This document shows, one piece after another, positions 45,732 to 54,184 of a stretch of DNA of 64,000 nucleotides. Source of the DNA: Rhabdothermincola salaria (GTDB taxonomy: Bacteria; Actinomycetota; Acidimicrobiia; Acidimicrobiales; Acidimicrobilacustridaceae). Below the pieces are notes generated by a model. It was given only the letters and a program-made list of their open reading frames with translations, searched no databases and had not been told where the DNA came from. Position 1 is the stretch's first letter. Each line of letters begins with the position of its first letter. The position numbers were made by a program, and so were the translations under genes. The stretch spans positions 62,001 to 126,000 of the forward strand of contig NZ_JAJQXW010000005.1 of NCBI RefSeq assembly GCF_021246445.1, given 5' to 3'.

Positions 45732-45774
45732 CCTGGCGCCGCGACCGACGGAGGTCGTCGTCGCGAACGCCAGG
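45732..45774 (+). terminator. Hairpin between the small gene and ppk
   Basis: CCTGGCG (45732-45738) pairs with CGCCAGG (45768-45774); GCGAC and GTCGC pair inside. The stem is interrupted, so this is a weak terminator call. Its right arm overlaps the PHO-box-like repeat at 45758-45779. Confidence 0.35.
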
Positions 45775-45779
45775 TGAAC
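45758..45779 (-). promoter_or_regulatory. PHO/RegX3-box-like direct repeat upstream of ppk
   Basis: On the - strand two 11-base units follow each other directly: GTTCACCTGGC (45779-45769) and GTTCGCGACGA (45768-45758). That is GTTCACC-N4-GTTCGC, the spacing described for actinobacterial PhoP and RegX3 sites. It lies about 40 bases upstream of the ppk -10-like hexamer. Orientation is opposite to ppk. Confidence 0.4.
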
Positions 45780-45817
45780 GGCCCCGTCGGGCCCCGATCC
45801 GGGCCGGAGCGCCCCTG

Positions 45818-45823
45818 TAGGCT
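45818..45823 (+). promoter_or_regulatory. -10-like hexamer TAGGCT for ppk (leaderless type)
   Basis: TAGGCT ends 6 bases before the ppk ATG, and the bases between (CGGCCC) hold no ribosome-binding site. Confidence 0.45.
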
Positions 45824-45829
45824 CGGCCC

Positions 45830-47974
45830 ATGTCCGCACCCTTCGAGGTCTCTGCCACTGCCGACGGCGGTTCCACCATCGGTGTGCGGCGATCGGTGGA
45901 GGAGCTCACGGCCGACGAGCTGGCCTCGTCGCCGCAGCGCTTCTTGAACCGCGAGCTCTCCTGGCTCGACTTCAACGCCCGGGTGCTCGCTCTGGCCGTC
46001 AACCCCGACGTGCCGTTGCTCGAGCGAGCCAAGTTCGTCGCCATCTTCAGCCAGAACCTCGACGAGTTCTTCCAGGTCCGGGTGGCCGGGCTCAAGGACC
46101 AGGTCGCGGCCGGGTTGCCCAAGAAGACGGTCGACGGTCGCACCGCCGCCCAGCAGCTCAGCGAGATCCGAGAGCGCCTCGACGACCTGTTGGGCTACGC
46201 CAACTCGATCTTCTTCGACCGGCTCGTCCCGGAGCTGGCCGACGCGGGCCTCGTCTACTCCGGCTACGACGAGCTCGACGACGACGACCGCAAGTACCTC
46301 GACGAGGTCTTCACCGACCGCATCTTCCCGGTCCTGACCCCCCTCGCCGTCGACCCGGGGCATCCGTTCCCCTACATCTCGGACCTGTCGCTCAACCTGG
46401 CCGTGGTCGTCCTCGACCCGGTCGGGGGCGAACGGCGCTTCGCTCGGGTCAAGGTGCCCAACCTGCTGCCCCGCTTCGTCGTGATGCCCGACGGCGAGCG
46501 CTTCGTCCCCCTCGAGCAGGTCATCGCCGCCCACCTGCGGGTGCTGTTCCCGGGCATGGAGCCCGGCGACCACTTCGCCTTCCGCGTCACCCGCAACGCC
46601 GACCTCACCCTCGAAGAGGAAGAGGCCGACGACCTGCTGGAGGCGGTGGAGATCGAGCTGCGCCGCCGGCGCTTCGGGCGCGCCGTGCGCCTCGAGGTCG
46701 CCGAGGACGTCTCGCCGGAGATCCTCGAGCTGCTCCAGCGCGAGCTCGATCTCGACGACGCCGACATCTACCTGTGCCCGGGGCCGGTGGACCTCAGCGG
46801 GCTGTGGGCGATCCGGGGCCTCGACCGGCCCGACCTCGAGGACCCCCCGTGGACGCCCATCACCCAGCCGCGGCTGCGGCCTTTGTCCGACGAGCCCGTC
46901 GACCTGTTCGCCGTGTTGCGCGACGGCGACGTGCTGGTCCACCACCCCTACGAGTCGTTCTCGACGTCGGTCGAGGAGTTCATCCGCCAGGCGTCGGCCG
47001 ATCCCAGGGTGTTGGCCATCAAGCTCACCCTGTACCGCACCTCGAGCGACACCTCGATCATCAAGTCGCTGGTGCGGGCGGCCGAGCGGGGCAAGCAGGT
47101 GGCCGCCCTGGTGGAGCTGAAGGCCCGCTTCGACGAGAAGCAGAACATCGGGTGGGCCCGCCAGCTGGAGAAGGCGGGCGTCCACGTGGTCTACGGCCTG
47201 ATGGGCCTCAAGATCCACACCAAGACCACCCTGGTGGTGCGCGAGGAGGACGACGGCATCCGGCGCTATTGCCACGTCGGCACCGGCAACTACAACCCCA
47301 AGACGGCCGGCCTCTACGAGGACCTGGGGCTGCTCACCGCCGACCCCCTGATCGGTTCGGACCTCACCCAGCTGTTCAACCTGCTCACCGGCTTCGCTCG
47401 CGAGCCGGGCTTCGGCAAGCTCTTGGTCTCGCCCACGACCGTGCGCCCCGGCATCACCTCGCTCATCGAGGCCGAAGCGGCGCGAGGTCCCGAGGGGCGC
47501 ATCGTGTTGAAGATGAACAGCCTGGTCGACGCCAAGATCATCGACGCCCTCTACGCCGCCTCGCAGGCCGGCACCCCGATCGACCTGATCGTGCGGGGCA
47601 TCTGCTGCCTGCGGCCCGGGGTGCCCGGGCTGTCGGAGAACATCCGGGTGCGCTCCATCGTCGGCCGCTACCTCGAGCACTCCCGGGTGTACCACTTCGC
47701 CCACGGCGGCGACGACGACGGACCGGTGTTCTACATCGGCTCGGCCGATTTGATGCCCCGGAACCTCGACCGACGGGTCGAGGCCCTCGTCCCCATCGAC
47801 GAACCGGCGCTGCAGGCCCGGCTCGTCGAGGTCCTCGACGTGAACCTGGCCGATGACTCGCTGGCCTGGTCGCTCGGTCCGGACAGCACCTGGCACCACC
47901 ATCGCGGGCCCGACGGCGTGGAGACCCACCGCCGCCTCCAGCAGCTGGCCCTCGAGCGACGCAGCGCCGACTGA
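45830..47974 (+). CDS. ppk: Polyphosphate kinase
   Basis: A 714-residue PPK1. It makes inorganic polyphosphate from ATP and can run in reverse. Domains in order: N-terminal domain with FLNRELSWLDFNARVL, head domain (KVPNLLPRFV), and two phospholipase-D-like C-terminal domains. The autophosphorylated His lies in YCHVGTGNYNPKTA (about residue 481), with LYRTSSDTSII and IGSADLMPRNLDRRVE completing the site. It starts the phosphate island and is followed 12 bases later by the CYTH-CHAD gene, a protein class linked to polyphosphate binding. Confidence 0.96.
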   Translation: MSAPFEVSATADGGSTIGVRRSVEELTADELASSPQRFLNRELSWLDFNARVLALAVNPDVPLLERAKFVAIFSQNLDEFFQVRVAGLKDQVAAGLPKKTVDGRTAAQQLSEIRERLDDLLGYANSIFFDRLVPELADAGLVYSGYDELDDDDRKYLDEVFTDRIFPVLTPLAVDPGHPFPYISDLSLNLAVVVLDPVGGERRFARVKVPNLLPRFVVMPDGERFVPLEQVIAAHLRVLFPGMEPGDHFAFRVTRNADLTLEEEEADDLLEAVEIELRRRRFGRAVRLEVAEDVSPEILELLQRELDLDDADIYLCPGPVDLSGLWAIRGLDRPDLEDPPWTPITQPRLRPLSDEPVDLFAVLRDGDVLVHHPYESFSTSVEEFIRQASADPRVLAIKLTLYRTSSDTSIIKSLVRAAERGKQVAALVELKARFDEKQNIGWARQLEKAGVHVVYGLMGLKIHTKTTLVVREEDDGIRRYCHVGTGNYNPKTAGLYEDLGLLTADPLIGSDLTQLFNLLTGFAREPGFGKLLVSPTTVRPGITSLIEAEAARGPEGRIVLKMNSLVDAKIIDALYAASQAGTPIDLIVRGICCLRPGVPGLSENIRVRSIVGRYLEHSRVYHFAHGGDDDGPVFYIGSADLMPRNLDRRVEALVPIDEPALQARLVEVLDVNLADDSLAWSLGPDSTWHHHRGPDGVETHRRLQQLALERRSAD

Positions 47975-47986
47975 CCCACGACGACG

Positions 47987-49501
47987 ATGGCGGACGCCAG
48001 CTTGGAGCAGGAGATCAAGATGGCGGCGTGGCCGGGCTTCGAGCTGCCCGACCTCGCCGAGGTGGCGCCGGGCGTCGGCGTCGCCGAGGCCCCGACGCTC
48101 GAGCTCGACGCCGTCTACGTCGACACCCACGAGTTGGACCTGGTGCGTCGGGGCGTGTCGTTGCGTCGCCGGACGGGCGAGGGCGCGACCCGCTGGACGC
48201 TCAAGCTGCCGGCCACGGCCCCGTCGGGAATCGCCTTGTCGCGTCGGGAGCTCGACGTGGTGAGCGACGCCCACGAGGTGCCCGCCGAGCTGGCCGATCT
48301 GGTCACGGCCTGGGTGCGACGCCAACCCCTGGGCCCGGTCACCACCATCCGCACCACCCGGCGCCGGCACGTCCTGACGGGCGCCGACGGCTCGGAGCTG
48401 GCCGAGCTTGACGACGACGAGGTGTCGGTCGTCGATGCCGACGACCACGTCGCCGTCCGGTTCCGTGAGATCGAGGTCGAGCTGGCCGCAGGCGGCTCTC
48501 CCGACCTGTTGACCCTGGTGGCGGCCTCGTTGTCCGAGGCCGGCGCGGGGGCTCCCGATCGGACCACCAAGGTGGTGCGGGCGTTGGGCCCCCGAGCCCT
48601 GGCGCCCCCGGACCTGGCGCCCGCCGAGGTCGGGCCCGGGTCCACCGCGGCCGAGCTGGTCGTCGCCGCCCTGCGGGCGTCGGTGAGCCAGGTGCTCGAC
48701 CACGATCACGTCATCCGCCTCGACGACGACGTCGAGGGGGTGCACAAGGCCCGGGTCGGCACACGGCGGCTGCGCTCGAACCTGCGCACCTTCGGGGCCG
48801 TCCTCGACCACGGCTGGGCCGACGGCCTGCGCGCCGAGCTGGCGTGGCTGGCCGGCGAGCTGGGGGTGGTGCGCGACACCGACGTCCTCCTCGACGCGCT
48901 GTGGCGGGACGTCGCCGGGCTCGACGAGCGGGACCACCCGGTCGGGGCGTCCGTCCTGGCTCACCTGGTCGACGAGCGTCGCCGCCAGGTCGCTGCTCTG
49001 CTCACCGTCATGCGCACCGACCGCTACGTCGACCTGCTCGAGCACCTCGTCGAGGCCGCGGCGCGTCCCCGCTTCGGCCCGGACGCCCACCGGCCGGCCG
49101 TCGACGTGGTCCCGGGCCTGGTGGCCGAGCGCTGGAGGAAGCTGCGTCGGACGGCTCGGGACCTGGGGGACCACCCGAGCGACGACGAGCTGCACCGCGT
49201 GCGCATCCTCGCCAAGCGCACCCGGTACGCCGCCGACGCCGCCGAGCCCGTCGTCGGTGACGCCGCGTCGGGTCTGAGCTGGGCGGTGGCCCACCTGCAG
49301 GACGAGCTCGGCGAGCTGCACGACACCGCCGTGGCGATGGACTGGCTGCGGGGCCTCACCCCGCGGCTGACCCACGCCGAGGCCATGGTGGCCGGCCAGC
49401 TGGTGGCTGCCCAGCGTCGGCTGGCAGCCGAGCGGCGGGGCTCGTGGCGGGCCGCCTGGAAGGCCTGTGACACCAAGGCCCTCACCGGTTGGCTGCCGTG
49501 A
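47987..49501 (+). CDS. CYTH-CHAD domain protein (polyphosphate-associated)
   Basis: A 504-residue two-domain protein. The N-terminal CYTH domain (about 5-200) has the ExExK opening as EQEIKM and the tunnel strands SLRRRTGEGATRWTLKLP. The C-terminal CHAD domain (about 215-495) begins VSQVLDHDHVIRLDDDVEGVHKARVGTRRLRSNLRTF and contains the conserved HKxRVxxRRLR and HRVRILAKRTRYA helices that bind polyphosphate through basic residues. CYTH domains hydrolyse or bind triphosphates. The location between ppk and the pst genes supports a polyphosphate role. Its stop overlaps the NUDIX start (GTGA). Confidence 0.92.
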   Translation: MADASLEQEIKMAAWPGFELPDLAEVAPGVGVAEAPTLELDAVYVDTHELDLVRRGVSLRRRTGEGATRWTLKLPATAPSGIALSRRELDVVSDAHEVPAELADLVTAWVRRQPLGPVTTIRTTRRRHVLTGADGSELAELDDDEVSVVDADDHVAVRFREIEVELAAGGSPDLLTLVAASLSEAGAGAPDRTTKVVRALGPRALAPPDLAPAEVGPGSTAAELVVAALRASVSQVLDHDHVIRLDDDVEGVHKARVGTRRLRSNLRTFGAVLDHGWADGLRAELAWLAGELGVVRDTDVLLDALWRDVAGLDERDHPVGASVLAHLVDERRRQVAALLTVMRTDRYVDLLEHLVEAAARPRFGPDAHRPAVDVVPGLVAERWRKLRRTARDLGDHPSDDELHRVRILAKRTRYAADAAEPVVGDAASGLSWAVAHLQDELGELHDTAVAMDWLRGLTPRLTHAEAMVAGQLVAAQRRLAAERRGSWRAAWKACDTKALTGWLP

Positions 49502-49986
49502 CCTCTCGGAACGACGACGGCGGAGGGCGAACCCCACCGAGAGCCGATGCCCCCATCGAGGTGCGCGCCGCCGGTGGGGTGGTGTGGCGGGTGGCCGACG
49601 GTGTGGCCGAGGTGGCCCTGGTCCACCGCCCCAAGTACGGCGACTGGACCTTCCCCAAGGGCAAGCTGGAGGAGGGCGAGACCGACGAGGAGGCCGCCCG
49701 CCGCGAGGTGCACGAGGAGACCGGCTTCGAGTGCGTGCTCGGCCACGAGCTCCCGACGGTGCGCTACGTCGACGGCAAGGGACGCCACAAGCAGGTGCGG
49801 TACTGGGAGATGACCATCGCCGATGGCTCCTTCACGCCCAACGACGAGGTCGACCGCCTCCAGTGGCGGGACCTGGCCGAGGCCCGGTCCCGGCTCACCT
49901 ACGGCCACGACGCCGAGCTGCTCGACGCCTTCGAGACCTTCGCCGTCGAGGGTCCGGGCGCGGTCGACGGTCCGGGCCCCGGGTGA
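49498..49986 (+). CDS. NUDIX hydrolase
   Basis: A 162-residue NUDIX protein with the full box G-x5-E-x7-REUxEExGU, visible as GKLEEGETDEEAARREVHEETG after WTFPK. AAGGVVWRV at the N-terminus and YWEMTIADG are typical of the MutT/diadenosine-polyphosphate branch. In mycobacteria related proteins cleave oxidised nucleotides or Ap4A. The GTG at 49498 overlaps the CYTH-CHAD stop, so it probably belongs to the ppk transcription unit. Substrate not determinable. Confidence 0.88.
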   Translation: MTSRNDDGGGRTPPRADAPIEVRAAGGVVWRVADGVAEVALVHRPKYGDWTFPKGKLEEGETDEEAARREVHEETGFECVLGHELPTVRYVDGKGRHKQVRYWEMTIADGSFTPNDEVDRLQWRDLAEARSRLTYGHDAELLDAFETFAVEGPGAVDGPGPG

Positions 49987-50020
49987 GCACGCCCCCGACG
50001 TCGAGAAACGGCCACCTGTC

Positions 50021-50042
50021 GTTCACTCTCAGTTCACCTGAC
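50021..50042 (+). promoter_or_regulatory. PHO/RegX3 box upstream of the first pst operon, distal pair
   Basis: Two 11-base units in direct tandem, GTTCACTCTCA and GTTCACCTGAC. The 11-bp direct repeat of GTTCACC is the known form of the actinobacterial PhoP box and RegX3 site. Further single units follow at 50055 (GTCACC) and 50074-50080 (GTTCACC). Confidence 0.75.
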
Positions 50043-50103
50043 GCCCCCTGGCTCGTCACCTTCGACTCCTAGCGTTCACCCGTCCACGAGTCGGCCACCT
50101 GAC

Positions 50104-50125
50104 GTTCACCGAGGAGTCACCTGCC
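50104..50125 (+). promoter_or_regulatory. PHO/RegX3 box upstream of the first pst operon, proximal pair
   Basis: GTTCACCGAGG and AGTCACCTGCC are adjacent 11-base units that end 2 bases before the pstS start codon. The first unit's GAGG with the next bases (GAGGAG, 50111-50116) also serves as ribosome-binding site, so regulator binding and translation signals overlap if the start is right. Confidence 0.55.
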
Positions 50126-50127
50126 GC

Positions 50128-51162
50128 GTGTCGACGTTCTCCCGCCTCACGCGAGCCACGGTGGCGCTCGGCCTGGTGGCCGTGGCCCTGGTCGCGTCCG
50201 GTTGTGCCGGTGCGGGCGCCCGCACCATCAACGGCTCGGGGGCCACCTTCCCCAAGTTGTTCTACGAAGAGGCCATCGCCGAGCTCGAAGAGGTGAACGA
50301 CGAGATCGTCGTGAACTACAACGCGGTCGGCTCCGGGCAGGGCAAGAAGGACCTGTCGGCCGGCACGGTCGACTGGGCCGGCTCGGACAGCCTGGTCAAG
50401 GACGACGAGGTGTCGAACTTCGATCGGCCCTTCCTCTACTTCCCGAGCGTCGCCGCGCCGATCACCGTGTCCTACAACCTCCCCGGTGTCGAGGGCCTGC
50501 GGCTCTCCCAGGACACGCTCGGATCGATCTTCATGGGCGAGATCGAGCGGTGGGACGACGCGGCCATCGCCACCGACAACCCCGACCTCGAGCTGCCGTC
50601 CACGCCGCTCACCGTGGCCGTTCGATCGGACGGCTCGGGGACCACCTCCAACTTCACCAAGTACCTCGAGCGGGCGGCGCCCGAGGTCTTCACCGTCACC
50701 GCCGGTGACACCGTCGCCTGGCCCCGGGCCCAGGCGGCCCGGGGCAACGCCGGTGTCGCCCACCTCATCCAGGACACCCCCGGGGCCATCGGCTACGTCG
50801 ACTACTCCGACGCCAAGCCCTCGGGCCTGGCGCTGGCGTCCGTCCGGAACCGCAGCGGCAACTACGTGGCCCCCTCGCTCGAAGCCGCCTCGGCGGCCCT
50901 GGCGGGGGCGGAGCTGAACGACGACCTGACCTACGACCCCCTCGATGCCGACGGGCCGGAGGCGTACCCGATCACCGCGCCCACCTACATCCTCGTCTAC
51001 GAGACCTATCCGGAGGACTCCACCGTGGAGAACCTCAAGGTCTGGCTGCGCTGGGTGCTCGGCGAAGGCCAGGACGTGGCCGCCGTCGTCGACTTCGCCC
51101 GGCTGCCCACCAACGTGCTCGAGCCGGCACAGGCCCAGATCGACCGGATCCAGGTGGGTTGA
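50128..51162 (+). CDS. pstS: Phosphate-binding lipoprotein PstS, system 1
   Basis: A 344-residue periplasm-side binding protein. The N-terminus is a lipoprotein signal ending VASGC, with lipidation at the Cys near residue 26. The first phosphate loop is INGSGATFPKLFYEEA, followed by VDWAGSDSLVKDDE, IFMGEIERWDD and AVRSDGSGTTSNFTKYL, all typical of the classical PstS family. It captures phosphate for the adjacent PstC-PstA-PstB. A GTG start at 50128 is preceded by GAGGAG. The second PstS (54185) belongs to a different subtype, so the two systems are not a simple recent duplication. Confidence 0.93.
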   Translation: MSTFSRLTRATVALGLVAVALVASGCAGAGARTINGSGATFPKLFYEEAIAELEEVNDEIVVNYNAVGSGQGKKDLSAGTVDWAGSDSLVKDDEVSNFDRPFLYFPSVAAPITVSYNLPGVEGLRLSQDTLGSIFMGEIERWDDAAIATDNPDLELPSTPLTVAVRSDGSGTTSNFTKYLERAAPEVFTVTAGDTVAWPRAQAARGNAGVAHLIQDTPGAIGYVDYSDAKPSGLALASVRNRSGNYVAPSLEAASAALAGAELNDDLTYDPLDADGPEAYPITAPTYILVYETYPEDSTVENLKVWLRWVLGEGQDVAAVVDFARLPTNVLEPAQAQIDRIQVG

Positions 51163-51163
51163 C

Positions 51164-52156
51164 GTGAAGCGCTCGTCACCCGCTCCCGGTCGGCCGACCC
51201 TGCGATCCCAGCGCGGCGAGCTCCTCTCTCGGGGCGCCACGAACGCCGGCGACCAGCTCTTCCGGATCGTGGCGCTGGGGGCCGGGCTCACGGTCCTCGC
51301 CATCCTCGTGCTGATCGCGGTCTCGACCACCCGGGAGGCCTGGCCGGCGTTCTCCGCCGAGGGTCTCGGGTTCGTGACCCGGGACGACTGGGTGCCGGCC
51401 GAGGGGCGCTACGGCGCGCTGGCCTTCGTCTACGGGACCCTGCTGGTGTCGTTCCTCGCGTTGGTGATGGCCGTCCCGGTGAGCGTCGGCATCGCCCTGT
51501 ACGCCAACGAGGCCGCCCCTCGGCGGTTCCGACGCCCGGTCGTCTACCTGCTGGACCTCCTCGCCGCCGTACCCTCGGTGGTCTACGGGCTGTGGGGCGT
51601 GCTGGTGCTGGCCCCTGCTCTGCAACCCGTCTTCGCGTCGATCGCCGACGCGGTGGACGGCTGGCCCGTCCTCGGGGCCGTGTTCGGCCCGGGCTCGAGC
51701 GGACGCTCGTTCCTCACCGCCGGGATCATCCTCGCCATCATGATCACGCCGATCATCACCTCGCTGTCGCGCGAGGTGATCGCCACCGTCCCCGCCTCCC
51801 AGCGCGAGGCCGCCTACGGCATGGGCGCCACCCGTTGGGAGATGATCCGCTCCGCCGTGCTGCCCTGGAGCCAGGGGGGCATCGTGGGGGCGGTGATGCT
51901 GGGGCTCGGGCGGGCCATGGGCGAGACCATCGCCGTCGCCCTGGTGATCGGCTCGACGCCGCAGATCACCGCCGACCTCTTCGCCCCGGGCGATGCCATG
52001 GCGGCCGTCATCGCCAACCAGTTCGGCGAAGCCGCCGGCTTGCAGCGGTCGGCGCTGATCGGCTTGGGGGTCGTCCTCTTCGCCATCACCATCGTGGTCA
52101 ACGTCGGAGCCCGCGTCGTCGTCGGTCGAATGGACCGAAAGCTCGGAGGAGCCTGA
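51164..52156 (+). CDS. pstC: Phosphate ABC transporter permease PstC, system 1
   Basis: A 330-residue membrane permease with six helices. Family marks are the FVYGTLLVSFLALVMAVPVSVGIALY segment, the periplasmic loop (about residues 150-180, with GPGSSGRSF) and the EAA-type coupling motif REAAYGMGATRWEMIRSAVLP. The GTG at 51164 begins 1 base after the pstS stop. It pairs with PstA (52158) to form the channel. Confidence 0.93.
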   Translation: MKRSSPAPGRPTLRSQRGELLSRGATNAGDQLFRIVALGAGLTVLAILVLIAVSTTREAWPAFSAEGLGFVTRDDWVPAEGRYGALAFVYGTLLVSFLALVMAVPVSVGIALYANEAAPRRFRRPVVYLLDLLAAVPSVVYGLWGVLVLAPALQPVFASIADAVDGWPVLGAVFGPGSSGRSFLTAGIILAIMITPIITSLSREVIATVPASQREAAYGMGATRWEMIRSAVLPWSQGGIVGAVMLGLGRAMGETIAVALVIGSTPQITADLFAPGDAMAAVIANQFGEAAGLQRSALIGLGVVLFAITIVVNVGARVVVGRMDRKLGGA

Positions 52157-52157
52157 C

Positions 52158-53051
52158 ATGGCCGGCCACGAACCCGACGCGACGGACCTCCTCCGCTCGA
52201 CCACCAGCACCAGCCGCCGCGTCCGCGATCGCGTCGCCACCGTCTGGATGGTCGGGTCGCTGCTGGTGGCGGTGGTGCCCCTCGCTCTGGTGGTGGGCTA
52301 CGTGACGACGAAGGGCATCGGGCTGATCGAGCCCGGGTGGTTCACCGAGCGGATCAGCGTGCGCAGTCGCATCGCCGGCGGGGGCATGGCTCCCGCGATC
52401 GTGGGCACCCTGGTCATCACCGGCCTGGCCAGCCTCATGGCGGTGCCGCTCGGCATCCTCGGGGCCATCCACCTCAACGAGTACGGAGGGACGGGACGCA
52501 CCGCCCGACTCATCCGTTTCGTGTCCGACGTCATGACGGGCGTGCCGTCGGTGGTGATGGGCTTGTTCGTCTTCACCGTCTGGACGGTGAACTTCGGGTT
52601 GTCCGCCTTCGGCGGGGCGCTCGCCCTGGCGTGCCTGATGTTGCCCATCGTGATCCGCTCGAGCGAGGAGATGCTGCGCCTCGTCCCCGACGAGCTCCGC
52701 CACGCCAGCTACGCCCTCGGGGATCGCAAGTGGCACACCATCCTCAAGGTCGTGTTGCCGTCCGCCGCCGGAGGGCTCACGTCGGGGGCGATGCTGGCGG
52801 TCGCTCGGGCCGCAGGTGAGACCGCCCCGTTGCTGTTCACCATCGGCGTGGCCCGGGTGGTGAACCCGAACATCCTCGACGGCCCCACCACGGCGCTGTC
52901 CGTGCAGATCTTCGACAACGCCCAGAACCCCTTCCTGGCGGCTCAGGACCGGGCCTGGGCGGCCGCCTTCACGCTCGTCGTCATCGTGTTCCTGCTCACC
53001 CTCGGCGCCCGGGCGGTCTCCGCCCGCATCGGGCGTGGACGAGGGGCGTGA
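52158..53051 (+). CDS. pstA: Phosphate ABC transporter permease PstA, system 1
   Basis: A 297-residue permease with six helices. GGGMAPAIVGTLVITGLASLMAVPLGILGAIHLNEYGG is the family N-terminal region and RHASYALGDRKWHTILKVVLPSAAGGL is the EAA coupling loop. The ARAAGETAPLLFTIG segment is characteristic of PstA. The ATG at 52158 follows the pstC stop by 1 base. Confidence 0.93.
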   Translation: MAGHEPDATDLLRSTTSTSRRVRDRVATVWMVGSLLVAVVPLALVVGYVTTKGIGLIEPGWFTERISVRSRIAGGGMAPAIVGTLVITGLASLMAVPLGILGAIHLNEYGGTGRTARLIRFVSDVMTGVPSVVMGLFVFTVWTVNFGLSAFGGALALACLMLPIVIRSSEEMLRLVPDELRHASYALGDRKWHTILKVVLPSAAGGLTSGAMLAVARAAGETAPLLFTIGVARVVNPNILDGPTTALSVQIFDNAQNPFLAAQDRAWAAAFTLVVIVFLLTLGARAVSARIGRGRGA

Positions 53052-53096
53052 CCATGTTCGCCCTCTCCGTGCTCCCATCTCCCGTGAGGCCTCTCG

Positions 53097-53957
53097 ATGC
53101 CCAGTGATCCTCAGCCCACGCTCCTCGCCGCCGCGGACGACCGCCGCACGGTGACGTCGGGAGCCGACGCCCCCATCGGCCGCACCGTCTTCGACGTGCG
53201 CGACCTGCACGTCTACTACGGGGGGTTCCGGGCCGTCCGAGACGTGGACCTGAAGGTCCACGAGCACGAGATCACCGCTTTCATCGGCCCGTCGGGCTGC
53301 GGGAAGTCGACCGTGCTGCGCTGCTTCGACCGGATGAACGACCTCATCGAATCCGCCCGGGTGGAGGGCCAGATCCTCTACCACGGACTGGATCTCTACG
53401 ATCCGCGCATCGACCCGGTCGAGGTGCGCAAGCGCATCGGGATGGTCTTCCAGAAGCCGAACCCGTTCCCGAAGTCGATCTTCGACAACGTGGCCTACGG
53501 CCCCCGGCTCAACGGGATCCGCAAGGGGCTCGACGAGATCGTCGAGAAGGCCCTGCGCTCCGCGGCGCTGTGGGACGAGGTCAAGGACCGTCTCGGCCAC
53601 TCGGCCCTGGGGCTCTCGGGTGGGCAACAGCAGCGCCTGTGCATCGCCCGGGCCATCGCCGTGGAGCCCGAGGTCGTGCTCATGGACGAGCCCTGCTCGG
53701 CGCTCGACCCCATCGCCACGGCTCGGATCGAGGACCTCATGGCCGAGATCCAGTCCGAGTACACGATCATCATCGTCACCCACAACATGCAGCAGGCGGC
53801 CCGGGTGAGCGACCGCACGGCGTTCTTCACCACCGAGGTGAACCCCGACGGCGATCAGCGCACCGGACTGCTGGTGGAGTACGACCGCACCGACCAGATG
53901 TTCTCGGCCCCGGCCGACGAGCGCACCGAGAACTACATCACCGGCCGCTTCGGCTGA
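53097..53957 (+). CDS. pstB: Phosphate ABC transporter ATP-binding protein PstB, system 1
   Basis: A 286-residue ATPase. Walker A is GPSGCGKST (about 64-72), followed by the PstB-specific [11 protein letters not shown] and [18 protein letters not shown], the signature [14 protein letters not shown], Walker [12 protein letters not shown] and H-loop [13 protein letters not shown]. It ends with FITGRFG-like ENYITGRFG, the usual PstB C-terminus. A GAGG box precedes the ATG at 53097. The last gene of pst operon 1, followed by a hairpin. Confidence 0.95.
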   Translation: MPSDPQPTLLAAADDRRTVTSGADAPIGRTVFDVRDLHVYYGGFRAVRDVDLKVHEHEITAFIGPSGCGKSTVLRCFDRMNDLIESARVEGQILYHGLDLYDPRIDPVEVRKRIGMVFQKPNPFPKSIFDNVAYGPRLNGIRKGLDEIVEKALRSAALWDEVKDRLGHSALGLSGGQQQRLCIARAIAVEPEVVLMDEPCSALDPIATARIEDLMAEIQSEYTIIIVTHNMQQAARVSDRTAFFTTEVNPDGDQRTGLLVEYDRTDQMFSAPADERTENYITGRFG

Positions 53958-53970
53958 TCCCGGCAGCGGG

Positions 53971-54005
53971 GCCGGCGTCCGACCGCAGCCCGGGGTCGGG
54001 CCGGC
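53971..54005 (+). terminator. Hairpin between pst operons 1 and 2
   Basis: GCCGGC (53971-53976) plus CCGACC (53979-53984) can pair with GGTCGG (53994-53999) plus GCCGGC (54000-54005), with a 2-base bulge and 9-base loop. It could end or reduce transcription from operon 1 before the second pstS. Confidence 0.5.
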
Positions 54006-54061
54006 ACGACGGGTGGCTTCGCCCCGTGGATGGTGACCGCCGTCGCAGGCGCGCCCCAACT

Positions 54062-54095
54062 GTTCACCTCGGCGCAACGTGGTCGTTCACCTCGG
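54062..54095 (+). promoter_or_regulatory. PHO/RegX3-box-like units upstream of the second pst operon
   Basis: Two identical GTTCACCTCGG units lie at 54062-54072 and 54085-54095, 23 bases apart rather than 11. The 12 bases between them contain a poor third unit. TATGGT at 54124-54129 could be the -10, 57 bases before the TTG start. Confidence 0.55.
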
Positions 54096-54184
54096 CGACA
54101 CTGCTCCGACAGGCGGGCTTCTTATGGTGCCGGCTGCACGCTCACGAATGACGTGCGTCCCCGAGCTCCACAGGAGAACCCACC

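Noticed and set aside
45536-49537. 1333-codon open frame on the - strand opposite ppk and CYTH-CHAD
   Set aside because: It is antisense to two clear genes with all catalytic motifs on the + strand; composition is typical of reverse-frame reading in high-GC DNA.
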